Below are positions 25,058-33,958 of a stretch of 64,000 nucleotides of DNA, piece after piece; the first letter of the stretch is position 1, and each line of letters begins with the position of its first letter. Made by a program: the position numbers and the translations under genes. The notes under the pieces are model-generated. The model had not been told where the DNA came from and did not search any database. It saw nothing but the letters and a program-made list of their open reading frames with translations. The DNA comes from Streptomyces sp. NBC_01224 (GTDB lineage: Bacteria; Actinomycetota; Actinomycetes; Streptomycetales; Streptomycetaceae). Location of the stretch: contig NZ_CP108529.1 of NCBI RefSeq assembly GCF_036002945.1, forward strand, positions 186,001 to 250,000, given 5' to 3'.

Positions 25058-25885
25058 ATGCCAGCCTTCTCTGCACCTGACGGAACCCAGCTCGCCTACC
25101 GCGTGATCGGGGACGGCGACCCAGTCGTCTGCATCCCGGGAGGTCCCACGGACTCTCTCTACCTCGGCGACCTCGGTGGCCTGTCCACGCACCGTCAACT
25201 GATCGTTTTGGATCTCCGCGGCACCGGCCGGTCCGCGATTCCCGAAGACACCTCTTCCTACCGCTGCGATCGCCTGGTCGACGATGTCGAGGCGCTGCGT
25301 GGGCACCTCGGACTCCACCGGATGGACCTGCTCGGCCACTCCGCCGGCACGAATGTTGCGACGCAATACGTGGCCCGGCACCCAGAGAACGTCAGCAAGC
25401 TCGCCTTGATCGGCCCCGGTCCCCGAGCTGTTGGTATAGCGATCACTGGGGAGATGCGACGCAAGCACGCGCAGCTTCGGAGGAATGAGCCTTGGTTCCC
25501 AACGGCGTTCGCCACCCTGGAAGCGATCGGCGAGGGCACGAGCAGCGACTGGGAGGCCATCGCCCCCTTCTTCTGGGGCCGTTGGGACGCCGCGGCACAG
25601 AAGCACCATGTGGCCAGCCAGCCGAGCAACAAGGAAGCTGTCGCTCTCTTCGCGGCGGAGGGCGCCTTCGACCCGGAGACCACTCGTGCGGCGCTCGCCG
25701 ACTGCGAGGCACCAGTCCTGCTCCTCACGGGAGAGTTCGACTTGAACAGCCCCCCTCAGTCGGCGGCCGAATTCGCGGCACTGTTCCCCGATGCCACACT
25801 CGTGGTGCAGACGGGAGCGGGCCACTACCCCTGGCTCGACGACGCCGACCAGTTCGTGGCGACCACTGCGGCATTCTTGGGGTAG
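25058..25885 (+). CDS. Alpha/beta hydrolase, proline iminopeptidase-like
   Basis: 275 residues from ATG 25058 (MPAFSAPDGTQLAYRVIGDG); an in-frame ATG at 25037 lies inside the operator palindrome. The oxyanion turn is PGGPT, the strand LIVLDLRGTGRSA, the nucleophile elbow LLGHSAGT (Ser), the acid TGEFDLNSP (Asp) and the base TGAGHYPWLDD (His), so the triad is complete. The LRGTGRS block is shared with prolyl aminopeptidases and some esterases. Transcription is divergent from the HTH gene, so it may be induced by its own substrate. Confidence 0.9.
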   Translation: MPAFSAPDGTQLAYRVIGDGDPVVCIPGGPTDSLYLGDLGGLSTHRQLIVLDLRGTGRSAIPEDTSSYRCDRLVDDVEALRGHLGLHRMDLLGHSAGTNVATQYVARHPENVSKLALIGPGPRAVGIAITGEMRRKHAQLRRNEPWFPTAFATLEAIGEGTSSDWEAIAPFFWGRWDAAAQKHHVASQPSNKEAVALFAAEGAFDPETTRAALADCEAPVLLLTGEFDLNSPPQSAAEFAALFPDATLVVQTGAGHYPWLDDADQFVATTAAFLG

Positions 25886-26398
25886 AGACCCCCACTCCCG
25901 CCTACCGGTCAGGAGTCGGATACAAAACCGTACCCATCCGGCCCCAGCGGCAGAAGCACCCTCATGGCCACATCGCCATAGTCACGACGGGGCACATGTG
26001 TCGGTAAGCACGACGCCCGATACCAGCGGCGCTCCCGACACGCCCGGGCCCCGCCACAGGCCCGGTCGAATGTGGGGGCCACAAAAGCAGCCACCAGCAT
26101 CGCCGCCGCGATACGTCCAGCCGCTTCCAGGCTGACAACCTCCGCCTCGGTCCCGGCCAGTTCCTTGCATAACTGCTCCGCCCGCTCCTCCAGCACCACC
26201 CGACGCTCCATCACCCACACCAGCACATCGGCCACCCCGAACTCCCCTCCCGGCACCTCACCGCATCCAGCAAATTTTTCGGAGCGTAGGTGAGCGACCA
26301 CCGGCCGCGTCGGCGATTCCGAGCAGTCCGCACCCCGACCTGACGGACGATCGGGCCCCGCGGAGCAGGTACTGCCAGGGGCTGGGGGCTGGGGGCTT
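25886..26398. other. Intergenic, possible decayed coding sequence
   Basis: 513 bases. On the minus strand, MERRVVLEERAEQLCKELAG followed by TEAEVVSLEAAGRIAAAMLV (about 26060-26215) resembles the coiled start of small actinomycete HTH-associated proteins, but it has no good continuation and the C-terminal part is Arg/Cys-rich. I treat the region as non-coding or decayed. Confidence 0.35.
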
Positions 26399-27340
26399 TC
26401 AGCTACGTTGATACCTGCCCGCCATTGTGTGGAATACCTTCTTCGGTTCCCAGCGGGTCTCATCGAGCATCCGGACGACGCCGTAGGAGCCAAGGTCTTG
26501 CTCCCCGGGCCTGCTGTAACCGGCGAAGGTGAACCAGAGCACGGTGTCCACGCCTTCCTCCTCGAAGATGTCCAGCAGCTCGGTGAAGTAGCGCACCTGC
26601 TCTTCCTCGTCCGGCACCGCGCCGTGCGGCACCTGCCAGGCCATGCCGCCGCGCTCTCCCGCGCCCTGGTATGCGCAGGTTCCGTACTCGGTCACCGCGA
26701 CGGGCTTGCCGTGGGCGAGGTGCGCGCGCAGCTCGTCCCGGAAGCTGTCGGCGTTGTAGGCAGCCCGGTAGGCATCGATGCCGACGAGGTCGAACGGACG
26801 CCAGTCGACGAACTCCCAAGGAGCGGAGGCGTACGTGACCCGCCCCCCGAAGTGGGTGCGGACACTCGCGGCGACCTGAGCGAGGAATTCGTTGAGGCGC
26901 TCCTGCACCGGACCGAGGGAGGACCACCACTCCATGTCGGCGGCAGCCATGACCCGCAGGCGGTCGCCGTAGGTATCGCCCGGGATGAAACCGCCGCAGA
27001 ACGCGCTGATCTCGCAGCCGGCAACGAACACCACATCGGCGCCGGCTTCCCGTACGGCTTCGGCCCGACGGGCGCAGTCGGCGAAGAACGGGATCAACTG
27101 GTCGAGGGGAAGGTCCACGGGAAAGGGGGCGAACCAGACCTCAAGGCCAGCGTCTGCAGCGTGTCGGGCAGCGATGCTCAGCCGTTCAGGCTCTCGCCCG
27201 GAGATACGAACAGCGTCACAGTGGAGATCCCCGGAGATCACCGCCATGTCGTGCTGGACCATCTCAGGGATGAAGCTCTTACGGGAGAGTTCCGCCCCAG
27301 GAAGGAACCCGGTGTCGTAGTTGATGCCCCGTGCGCGCAC
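26399..27340 (-). CDS. TIM-barrel, glycosidase-like protein
   Basis: 313 residues from GTG 27340 (VRARGINYDTGFLPGAELSR). Beta/alpha repeats are evident: DLHCDAVRISGREPERLSIA, GLEVWFAPFPVDLPLDQLI, VVFVAGCEISAF, VTYASAPWEFVDW, FDLVGIDAYRAAY and KPVAVTEYGTC. The Glu in CEIS and in VTEYG occupy the positions of the acid/base and nucleophile of clan-A glycoside hydrolases. WFTFAGYS comes late. No signal peptide, so a cytoplasmic enzyme. Similar actinomycete proteins are often labelled 'abortive infection protein' in databases; I see no support for that here. Confidence 0.75.
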   Translation of the reverse strand: MRARGINYDTGFLPGAELSRKSFIPEMVQHDMAVISGDLHCDAVRISGREPERLSIAARHAADAGLEVWFAPFPVDLPLDQLIPFFADCARRAEAVREAGADVVFVAGCEISAFCGGFIPGDTYGDRLRVMAAADMEWWSSLGPVQERLNEFLAQVAASVRTHFGGRVTYASAPWEFVDWRPFDLVGIDAYRAAYNADSFRDELRAHLAHGKPVAVTEYGTCAYQGAGERGGMAWQVPHGAVPDEEEQVRYFTELLDIFEEEGVDTVLWFTFAGYSRPGEQDLGSYGVVRMLDETRWEPKKVFHTMAGRYQRS

Positions 27341-27746
27341 GTCATTGTCCCTTAACCGTTGCCGTGTTCCGACAAGTCAACGACGCGCTCGGTGTCCTTG
27401 GCCAGAGGGGGAACGGCTACCGAAGGTGTCGGTGAATCCGGACGAACCCAGGCGCGGACCTGACAGACGGTCACCCCGGCCCGATCAAGACACCCGCCCG
27501 CACGAGAACACCACCCGCAGCCCACACCAGGCCCGTGACCAGCCATGCCGGCTGGGCGAACAGGCAGGCGACCAAGTACGGGCAGGCCACTCGGTGCTCT
27601 TCTGCGCCCGTACCTCGGGCAGCGACGACCTGTCGACCGCGTCCGCATGAGCCGAGCTCCGGCGGGCTTCTCGGCTGCCGGGCCTGCGTCACCGCCTTCT
27701 GCGATCCATCGGTCGGCGGCGTCGCTGGCCCGGCCGCGAAAAGAGG
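27341..27746. other. Intergenic, no gene recognised
   Basis: 406 bases between two minus-strand genes. A minus reading with a hydrophobic stretch (LVACLFAQPAWLVTGLVWAA, about 27510-27600) could be a fragment of a membrane protein. No start, no second helix and no ribosome site support a gene. Confidence 0.4.
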
Positions 27747-28520
27747 TCAGCGGCTACGTGTGTTCTGGGTGCGGCGCTTGAGGGTGCGCCGGTAGTCCTG
27801 GAACCGGGCCTTGGCGATCACCGAACGGTCGCCGCTGCGGAGCACGATGCCCTCGGGGTGGCCGCCCGCGCCCTCGTCCAGGGCCACGCGGGTCGTCGGC
27901 AGATGATCGGCGAGAAACGTCTGCATCTCAGCAATGCCCGTCGGCAGGTCGCCCGCCTCCACCACGGCCAGCCGCGGGACGAGCTCGATGTCTTCGGTCT
28001 TGGCGGCCCGGGTCAGTTCGTACTCGGATAGGAACCGTTGCCCGCCGTCCTCACGCCAGCCGGAGATCTGGGCCCGCGACCACTCCAGGACGTCGAGCGG
28101 GACGTCGGCCGCATCGAACATGCGGTAGCCGACGGATCGGTTACTGGTGTATTCGCGGCTTGCCGCAGTGACCTTGCCGCCGTACACCTCCAGGTACAGG
28201 ACCCGGATGCCGCTGGTGGGCGGGTTGATGCGATCGGCGAGGGGACGCAGTACGTCGGCGATACCGAGGGCGGGGTTCCCGATCAGATCGCCCCGGGCGT
28301 AGAGGAGTTCCTCTCTGCTACCGAGGACGTAGTCACCGCCGGGGAAGCTGACGATCCGGCCGTTGGTGCCGTCGACCTTCTCGGTGAGGTACACGTCGCC
28401 GTTGAACGCGGTCGCTTCCTCGATGAGGCCGCCGTTCTTCGGATCGAGCACATGGTAGGTCGGGATTGACGGATACTTGGTCGCCGTGTTGAGGGCAGCG
28501 AGGTCGATGGTGCGGATCAC
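27747..28520 (-). CDS. RNA ligase (T4 Rnl2-like nucleotidyltransferase)
   Basis: 257 residues from GTG 28520 with AGGAAGGA upstream. The covalent nucleotidyltransferase motifs are in order: motif I EKVDGTNGRI (the Lys of K-x-D-G takes AMP), motif III-like LYLEVYGGKV, motif IV EGIVLRSGD, and motif V AKARFQDY (lysine). No adenylation-domain OB fold follows, so it is a compact ligase like Rnl2 or the Deinococcus/eukaryote RNA ligases. It would seal nicks in RNA using ATP. No kinase/phosphatase partner is adjacent, but a separate RtcB repair operon lies 30 kb away. Confidence 0.85.
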   Translation of the reverse strand: MIRTIDLAALNTATKYPSIPTYHVLDPKNGGLIEEATAFNGDVYLTEKVDGTNGRIVSFPGGDYVLGSREELLYARGDLIGNPALGIADVLRPLADRINPPTSGIRVLYLEVYGGKVTAASREYTSNRSVGYRMFDAADVPLDVLEWSRAQISGWREDGGQRFLSEYELTRAAKTEDIELVPRLAVVEAGDLPTGIAEMQTFLADHLPTTRVALDEGAGGHPEGIVLRSGDRSVIAKARFQDYRRTLKRRTQNTRSR

Positions 28521-28804
28521 GGTGTGCTGTCCTTCCTGATTCAGGGAGTGTCGTTAACGCCGGGGCGGAATGCGGAACAGGGCCATAGTCACAACTAGCC
28601 GCACGACAGCAGGAGCCAGCATCGGACGTCCTGCAGCGGGCTCAGGCCGAGGCCGCTCAGGGCGACAGCGAGCTCGGCATCCCAACCTTCGCTGACCACC
28701 CGTTCGGCGAGCTCGGCCATGTCAAGCCTTGGTACGTGGCGGCTGGCCACGGTGATGATGTGCGCAGCAAGCGTGCATTGTGGCCCGGTGTTTGAGCAAT
28801 GCGT
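28521..28804. other. Intergenic with a 41-codon minus-strand reading
   Basis: On the minus strand from 28722, MAELAERVVSEGWDAELAVA followed by LSGLGLSPLQDVRCWLLLSC reads to a stop. It could be a very small protein or the end of a lost gene. No ribosome site was seen. Nothing else is supported in this stretch. Confidence 0.3.
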
Positions 28805-29276
28805 TTAGATCTCGACGACCACGCGGGCCTCGGCGAGCTTGCCTCGCTCGAAGTAGCGGGCCGATCCGACTCCGCGCGTCCACAGCTCGGCGAACACCGC
28901 GACGGTCGCCAGGATGCGCCCCTCTCGGCCGCGCTCGTGAAATCTCTCGTCGCCGCCTTCGTCGACCTCGACGAGGGTGTCGATCCGCCGGTCGTCGCCG
29001 AGCCCCGCGTCGCTCCCGCCGGTCACGGTCGCCCCGCCGGAGTCCGTACCACCGTCGGTGTCCGCCCCGCCGGCCTCTCCCCCGTCACCAGCCACCACCT
29101 CGCCGCCGTCGGGTGCAGGCACTTCCGGTGACTTCGCAGATCGCGCTACGGAACCCACCGGCCACCTCGCCACCGATCCCGAGCGCCACCAGACCGATGA
29201 CGATCGCCACGACGAGCAGCACCGGACCCACGTACTCGGCCGCTGCCTGGCCACCGTCCCGGCACCGCTTGATCAC
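28805..29276 (-). pseudogene. TadE/Flp-pilin-like membrane-anchored protein, frameshifted
   Basis: GTG 29276 overlaps the upstream stop (GTGA) and opens VIKRCRDGGQAAAEYVGPVL with the hydrophobic LVVAIVIGLVALGIGGEVAG, the Gly-Gln-Ala-Ala-Ala-Glu-Tyr pattern shared by TadE-like and Flp pilin-like proteins. Then comes FRSAICEVTGSAC. That frame stops at 29085, but the acidic Gly/Asp-rich continuation (PDGGEVVAGDGGEAGGAD) and the tail to 28805 lie in the other frame. The full product would be about 155 residues, exported and surface-bound. Confidence 0.55.
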
Positions 29277-29745
29277 CGCGAGACGCTGAACGGCCGCCGC
29301 TCCACCAGCTGTTCGAGCCGAAGCCCGAACCAGGCGCGCGGACCGGACCGGAACAACAGCACCACCACGGCGACGGGTATCACCAGCTGCGTAACACCCC
29401 GCCCGCTGCCCGATCCCCCGAGAGTCGCCGGCGCACCAAGGACGAACCACAGGTGTACGGCGAGGAGCCCGCGCCAGACCCAGAGGCCACCCGTCCGCAC
29501 ATACAGCGACAGTACGAACCCGGCAACGCCGCGTACAGCAGCAGCCCGAGCAGCCGGCCGTCGACAGCATCGACCGACGACACGAGCGTCAGTACCCGAT
29601 GCCCGCCGACGGCCGTGACCACGAACAGCGCCCGGACAAGGAACCGAACGGCGTACAGCGGCCACGGCGGCGAATACCTGCCACGGGCAGGCAAGACGCC
29701 CACACCTGCACCACCCAGAACTGTGAATCCCCCTGCGCCAGCCAC
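29273..29745 (-). pseudogene. Integral membrane protein, frameshifted
   Basis: The first frame starts MAGAGGFTVLGGAGVGVLPA and includes VRFLVRALFVVTAVGGHRVL and VDGRLLGLLLYAA. The second frame continues VAGFVLSLYVRTGGLWVWRG, LLAVHLWFVLGAPATLG, VTQLVIPVAVVVLLF to a stop at 29273. The two meet near 29515. Four or five helices are predicted over about 155 residues. The stop overlaps the start of the TadE-like gene, so both belonged to one operon and both are broken by single frameshifts. Confidence 0.5.
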
Positions 29746-30016
29746 GACGGGACCACCGACCGGTCCATATTCAGCGGCAGTTCAGCCACTCCGCTGATCC
29801 GACCACTAGAACTCAAGCCCCATCCGGGGCCCAATCAGCCGTTGCGCGCGCACCGTTCCGGCCGCGATTCCCCAAAGGGCCGACCCAGCTCCCCTTGTCG
29901 TAGAGACGACATGTCGCAATCACGGCACCCGCAACAGGTGACACACGGGCCTCGGAAGCCGGAGTCTTGATCCGAACCGCGCGCTCCACGCCCGCACCTT
30001 CTCGAAGAGGCCCCCG

Positions 30017-33000
30017 ATGCACCCACGGCTCCGCCCCGCCGCGCTCATGGCGGCAGGTGCCCTCATCGCCGCCCTGGCCCCTGTCCTGGCCTCCTCCTCC
30101 CATGCGGCCGCCGCCACCGCCCGCCCGGCGGCCCCCGCCTCCCGGACCTCCACCGTCACCCTCGTGACCGGAGACCGGGTGCACCTGGAGCGCTTCCCCG
30201 ACGGCCGCCAGGCCGTATCCGTCGAGCCGGGCGGGGAAGGCGCGGGGGGCAGCTACGAGCAGGTGGAGATCGACGGCGACCTCTACGTACTCCCCGGCGA
30301 GGCACTGCCGTATCTGGCCACCGGTGCACTCGACCGCCAACTGTTCAACATCACCGGCCTCGTGGAGCAGGGCTACGACGACGCCCGCACCAAGAGCATC
30401 CCGCTGATCGCCCGCTACCGCTCCGGCGTCCGGTTCGACTCCGCCGAGGAGCCCGTCGGTTCCGAGGCGGTACGCACGCTCGGCAGCCTGCGGGGCCGCG
30501 CGCTGAAGGCCGAGAAGCGACAGGCCCACCGCTTCTGGGAAGCCGTCGGAACCGAAGCCCCTAAGACCTCGAAGGCTCCGCAGGCCTCGAAGACTTCGAA
30601 GACCCCGCAGCTCGGCGCCGGTATCGACCGCCTCTGGCTCGATGCGAGGGTCCGCACCTCCCTCGACAAGAGCGTCCCGCAGATCGGCGCACCCGAGGCC
30701 TGGAGCGCGGGATACGACGGGACGGGCGTCACCGTCGCCGTCCTGGACACCGGAGTCGACGACGCCCACCCCGACCTCGCCGGCCGGATCGCCGGGACCC
30801 GCAACTTCACCGACAGCCCCACCACCCAGGACGCCTTCGGCCACGGCACCCACGTCGCCTCCACCATCGCCGGCACCGGCGCCGCCTCCCAGGGCTCCCG
30901 CAAAGGCGTCGCGCCCGGCTCGAAGCTGCTGGTCGGCAAGGTCCTCGGCGACAACGGCATCGGTTCCCTCTCCTCCGTCCTCGACGGCATGGAATGGGCC
31001 GCCTCCTCGGGCGCCGACGTCGTCAACATGAGCCTGGGCAGCGACACGGCCGGCGACGGAACGGACCCGCTCAGCCTCGGCCTCGACGAGCTGACCGAGA
31101 CCACCGGCACGCTCTTCGTCGCCTCGGCCGGCAACAGCGGCCCCGGCGAGTACACCGTGGGCACCCCCGGCGCCGCGGACGAGGCACTGACCGTGGGAGC
31201 GGTGGACGGCGAGGAGCACCTCGCCGAGTTCTCCAGCCGCGGCCCGCGCACCGACGAGGCGCAGAAGCCCGACATCACCGCCCCCGGCGTCGGTATCGTC
31301 GCCGCCCGCGCGGCGGGCACCTCGATGGGCGAGCCGGTCGACGACGCGTACACCGCCTCCTCCGGTACGTCGATGGCGGCCCCCCACGTCGCGGGCGCGG
31401 CGGCGATCCTGGCCGCGCAGCATCCCGACTGGCAGGCACGGCAGTTGAAGGACGCCCTGATCAGCACCTCCCGCCTCTCCCCGGACTACACCGTCTATGA
31501 GCAGGGCGGCGGCCGGGTGGACCTGGCACGGGCGGTGAAACAGCCCGTACACGCCACCGGCACCGTCGGCTTCGGCGAACTCACCCCCGACTCCGGCCCG
31601 CAGAGCGCGCAGCTCACCTACACCAACACCGGCCCCGCCCCGCTCACCCTGAACCTCACCGCCGAGCTGCGCGACGCCGCCGGCCACTCGGCACCCGCCG
31701 GCGCGGTGCGCCTGCCCGACGGCGCGACGGTCACCGTCCCCGCCGGCGGCCAGGCCCACATCGACATCACCCTCGACGCGAAGTCCCTGCCCGTCGGCCG
31801 CTACGGCGGCAGCCTCACCGCGACGAGCGGCGACGGGAAGGCCGTCGTGCACACCGTGCTGGCGGCGGCGAAGGGAGCCCCCAGGCACAAGCTCACCCTG
31901 ACCGCCGTCGACCGCGCCGGCCGCCCCGCCTGGGTCACCCCGCTGGTGCTCGTCGGCCCCCACTCCCGCGACGACGTCGTCACCGCCCTGCGGCCGGGGG
32001 AGACCCTCACCGTGACGGTGCCCGAGGGGTCCTACTTCCTGCACGGCGTGATCTCCGACCGCGTCGAGAACGGCAGCGTGGAGAGTGTCGTCGTCGACCC
32101 CGAGCTGACGGTCGACCGCGACAGACACGTGGTCCTCGACGCCCGCAAGGCCGTCCAGGTCCGGATCGAGACGCCCAGACCGGCCGTCCAGGAAGCCGTC
32201 GTCAGCTTCTACACCCACCGCGCCGTCGGCGGGCGCAGCATCTCCAACGGCCACATGGACTTCAGCGCCGACGCCCGCCGCCTCTACGTCACCCCGACGA
32301 AGGAAGTCACCGACGGCGTCTTCGAGTTCAACTCCCGCTGGCAGCTGACCGCCCCGCAGCTGACCGCCCGCGCGCTGCGGGCAGGCCGCGCGATCGACCT
32401 CGAAGGCGGCCTGCTGGACAACTCGCCCACGGTGGACGGACGCCGCAGCATGCGCCTGCTCGACGCGGGCACCGGCCGCCCCGAGGACTACGCGGCACTG
32501 CGCGCACGCGGCGTGGACCCGGCCGGCGCCGCGGTACTCGTGGACGCCACGGAGGCCCGCTACGAGGAGCAGGCCGCCGCGGCCTCGGCCGCCGGAGCGT
32601 CCACCGTCGTCCTGACCGAAGGGGAGGGCGGCGTCGCCTGGACGCACTGGAACCCCCGGGGCGAACGCCTTCCCCTCCCCGCCGTCCTGACCCGCTACGA
32701 CATCGGGGAGCGGCTGCGCGAGCGACTGCGCTCCGGGACCACCGCACTGGAGCTGCACGGCATCCCCGACAGCCCCTACCTGTACGACGTGATGCAGGTT
32801 TCCCGCCAGCGGGTGCCCGAGCGGGTGGTGCACCGGGTGACGGCCGCCAACACCGCGACGATCACTTCGCGTTACCACCACACGGGCGGCGTCCCGTATG
32901 CCACGGAGCAGCGCTTCGGCTGGCGCCCCTGGATGAACTCCGCGATCAATCAGTACCGGCGCCACGTGGCCACCCCGCTGACCCGCACCGAGTACGTGAG

Positions 33001-33835
33001 CTCCGGCGACACCCTCTGGCTCCACCGTGTGCACCACCGCCTCACCTGGGACGACAGCAGCCCCCTGACCGCCGGCATGCTCCAACCGGCGCGGACCTAC
33101 CAGCCCGGCGAGCGGCTGACGGAGAGCTGGTTCGCCCCCGTCGTACGCCCCGCCATCCCCCGCGGCGTCAAGGGCACGGCCTCCTACCGCAAGGAGGACA
33201 AACTGGTCGTGCGCATACCGGAGTTCGCCGATGCCACCGCAGGCCACTACAGCAGGCCCGACGGCGGCGACTGGGACGACACCCCCGCCGACGAGGTGCG
33301 AGCCGCCCTCTACCGCGACGGGAAGCTCCTCGCCGAAGCACCCGCAGCCTGGGAGGACTTCCCGGCAGCCGGCACGGACGGCCGCTACCGCCTGGACCTG
33401 GATGTCAAGCGCACCACCCCCGAGTGGTCGCTGTCGACCGCCACCCGCACCAGCTGGTCGTTCACGGCCCCGCGCCCACCCGCGGGCGAGACCCCGCTGC
33501 TGCCCCTGCTGCAACTCGACTACGACATCCCCACCGACCTCACCGGCACCGCACCGCAACGCGCCCGCACCCTCGACTTCGGGGTGAAGGCACGCCACCA
33601 GGACGGCCTCACCGGCCCGAAGGTGGCAGGCATGGAGGTCTCCGTCTCCTACGACGACGGCGCCCACTGGAGCCCGGCGACGACCGCCCCCGGGGGCAAC
33701 GGGAGTTACGACGTACGGGCCCGCCGCCCGGCCGGCTCCCGGACCGACGGCTACGTGTCCCTGCGCGTACGCGCCTGGGACGACCGGGGCAACGAGGTGA
33801 CACAGGAAGTACGCCGCGCGTTCGCCACGAACTGA
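30017..33835 (+). CDS. Large secreted subtilisin-like serine protease (S8), copy 1
   Basis: 1272 residues. A signal peptide (LMAAGALIAALAPVLASSSH) is followed by a propeptide of about 160 residues. The S8 domain is at residues 230-490 with Asp244 (VAVLDTGVD), His279 (GHGTHVAS), Asn373 (AGNSG) and Ser452 (SGTSMAAPHVAG). A PA-like insert (AAVLVDATEARYEEQAAAAS) and beta-sandwich domains fill the C-terminal 750 residues. A short Lys/Thr/Ser repeat (KTSKAPQASKTSKTPQ) links propeptide and catalytic domain. A strong hairpin follows the stop. Copy 2 lies at 35239 with the same architecture. It likely degrades extracellular protein, or processes a surface protein. Confidence 0.95.
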   Translation: MHPRLRPAALMAAGALIAALAPVLASSSHAAAATARPAAPASRTSTVTLVTGDRVHLERFPDGRQAVSVEPGGEGAGGSYEQVEIDGDLYVLPGEALPYLATGALDRQLFNITGLVEQGYDDARTKSIPLIARYRSGVRFDSAEEPVGSEAVRTLGSLRGRALKAEKRQAHRFWEAVGTEAPKTSKAPQASKTSKTPQLGAGIDRLWLDARVRTSLDKSVPQIGAPEAWSAGYDGTGVTVAVLDTGVDDAHPDLAGRIAGTRNFTDSPTTQDAFGHGTHVASTIAGTGAASQGSRKGVAPGSKLLVGKVLGDNGIGSLSSVLDGMEWAASSGADVVNMSLGSDTAGDGTDPLSLGLDELTETTGTLFVASAGNSGPGEYTVGTPGAADEALTVGAVDGEEHLAEFSSRGPRTDEAQKPDITAPGVGIVAARAAGTSMGEPVDDAYTASSGTSMAAPHVAGAAAILAAQHPDWQARQLKDALISTSRLSPDYTVYEQGGGRVDLARAVKQPVHATGTVGFGELTPDSGPQSAQLTYTNTGPAPLTLNLTAELRDAAGHSAPAGAVRLPDGATVTVPAGGQAHIDITLDAKSLPVGRYGGSLTATSGDGKAVVHTVLAAAKGAPRHKLTLTAVDRAGRPAWVTPLVLVGPHSRDDVVTALRPGETLTVTVPEGSYFLHGVISDRVENGSVESVVVDPELTVDRDRHVVLDARKAVQVRIETPRPAVQEAVVSFYTHRAVGGRSISNGHMDFSADARRLYVTPTKEVTDGVFEFNSRWQLTAPQLTARALRAGRAIDLEGGLLDNSPTVDGRRSMRLLDAGTGRPEDYAALRARGVDPAGAAVLVDATEARYEEQAAAASAAGASTVVLTEGEGGVAWTHWNPRGERLPLPAVLTRYDIGERLRERLRSGTTALELHGIPDSPYLYDVMQVSRQRVPERVVHRVTAANTATITSRYHHTGGVPYATEQRFGWRPWMNSAINQYRRHVATPLTRTEYVSSGDTLWLHRVHHRLTWDDSSPLTAGMLQPARTYQPGERLTESWFAPVVRPAIPRGVKGTASYRKEDKLVVRIPEFADATAGHYSRPDGGDWDDTPADEVRAALYRDGKLLAEAPAAWEDFPAAGTDGRYRLDLDVKRTTPEWSLSTATRTSWSFTAPRPPAGETPLLPLLQLDYDIPTDLTGTAPQRARTLDFGVKARHQDGLTGPKVAGMEVSVSYDDGAHWSPATTAPGGNGSYDVRARRPAGSRTDGYVSLRVRAWDDRGNEVTQEVRRAFATN

Positions 33836-33859
33836 GCGGCACCCCCCTGCCGCCGGCCC

Positions 33860-33904
33860 GGTGAGTCCGTCAGGTCAACCGACAACCGGCCTGACGGACT
33901 CACC
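33860..33904. terminator. Hairpin after protease copy 1
   Basis: Perfect 15-base arms (GGTGAGTCCGTCAGG at 33860-33874, CCTGACGGACTCACC at 33890-33904) with a 15-base loop, 25 bases after the stop and 55 before the convergent regulator stop. No U-run; it probably serves both converging transcripts. Confidence 0.8.
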
Positions 33905-33958
33905 GACGTTCGCTGCGGTAAGGGAGCAGCGGCTCGTATCTCATGACAGCCACCCTTC

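Noticed and set aside
26399..27340. Calling the TIM-barrel protein a phage abortive-infection factor
   Set aside because: That label is used in databases for similar proteins, but the sequence shows a glycosidase-like barrel and no defence neighbours are present.
29813..33667. A 1284-codon open frame on the minus strand opposite protease copy 1
   Set aside because: It is the antisense shadow of the subtilase gene; it is Gly/Ala/Val/Arg-rich, has no domain, while the plus strand holds a full catalytic triad and signal peptide.
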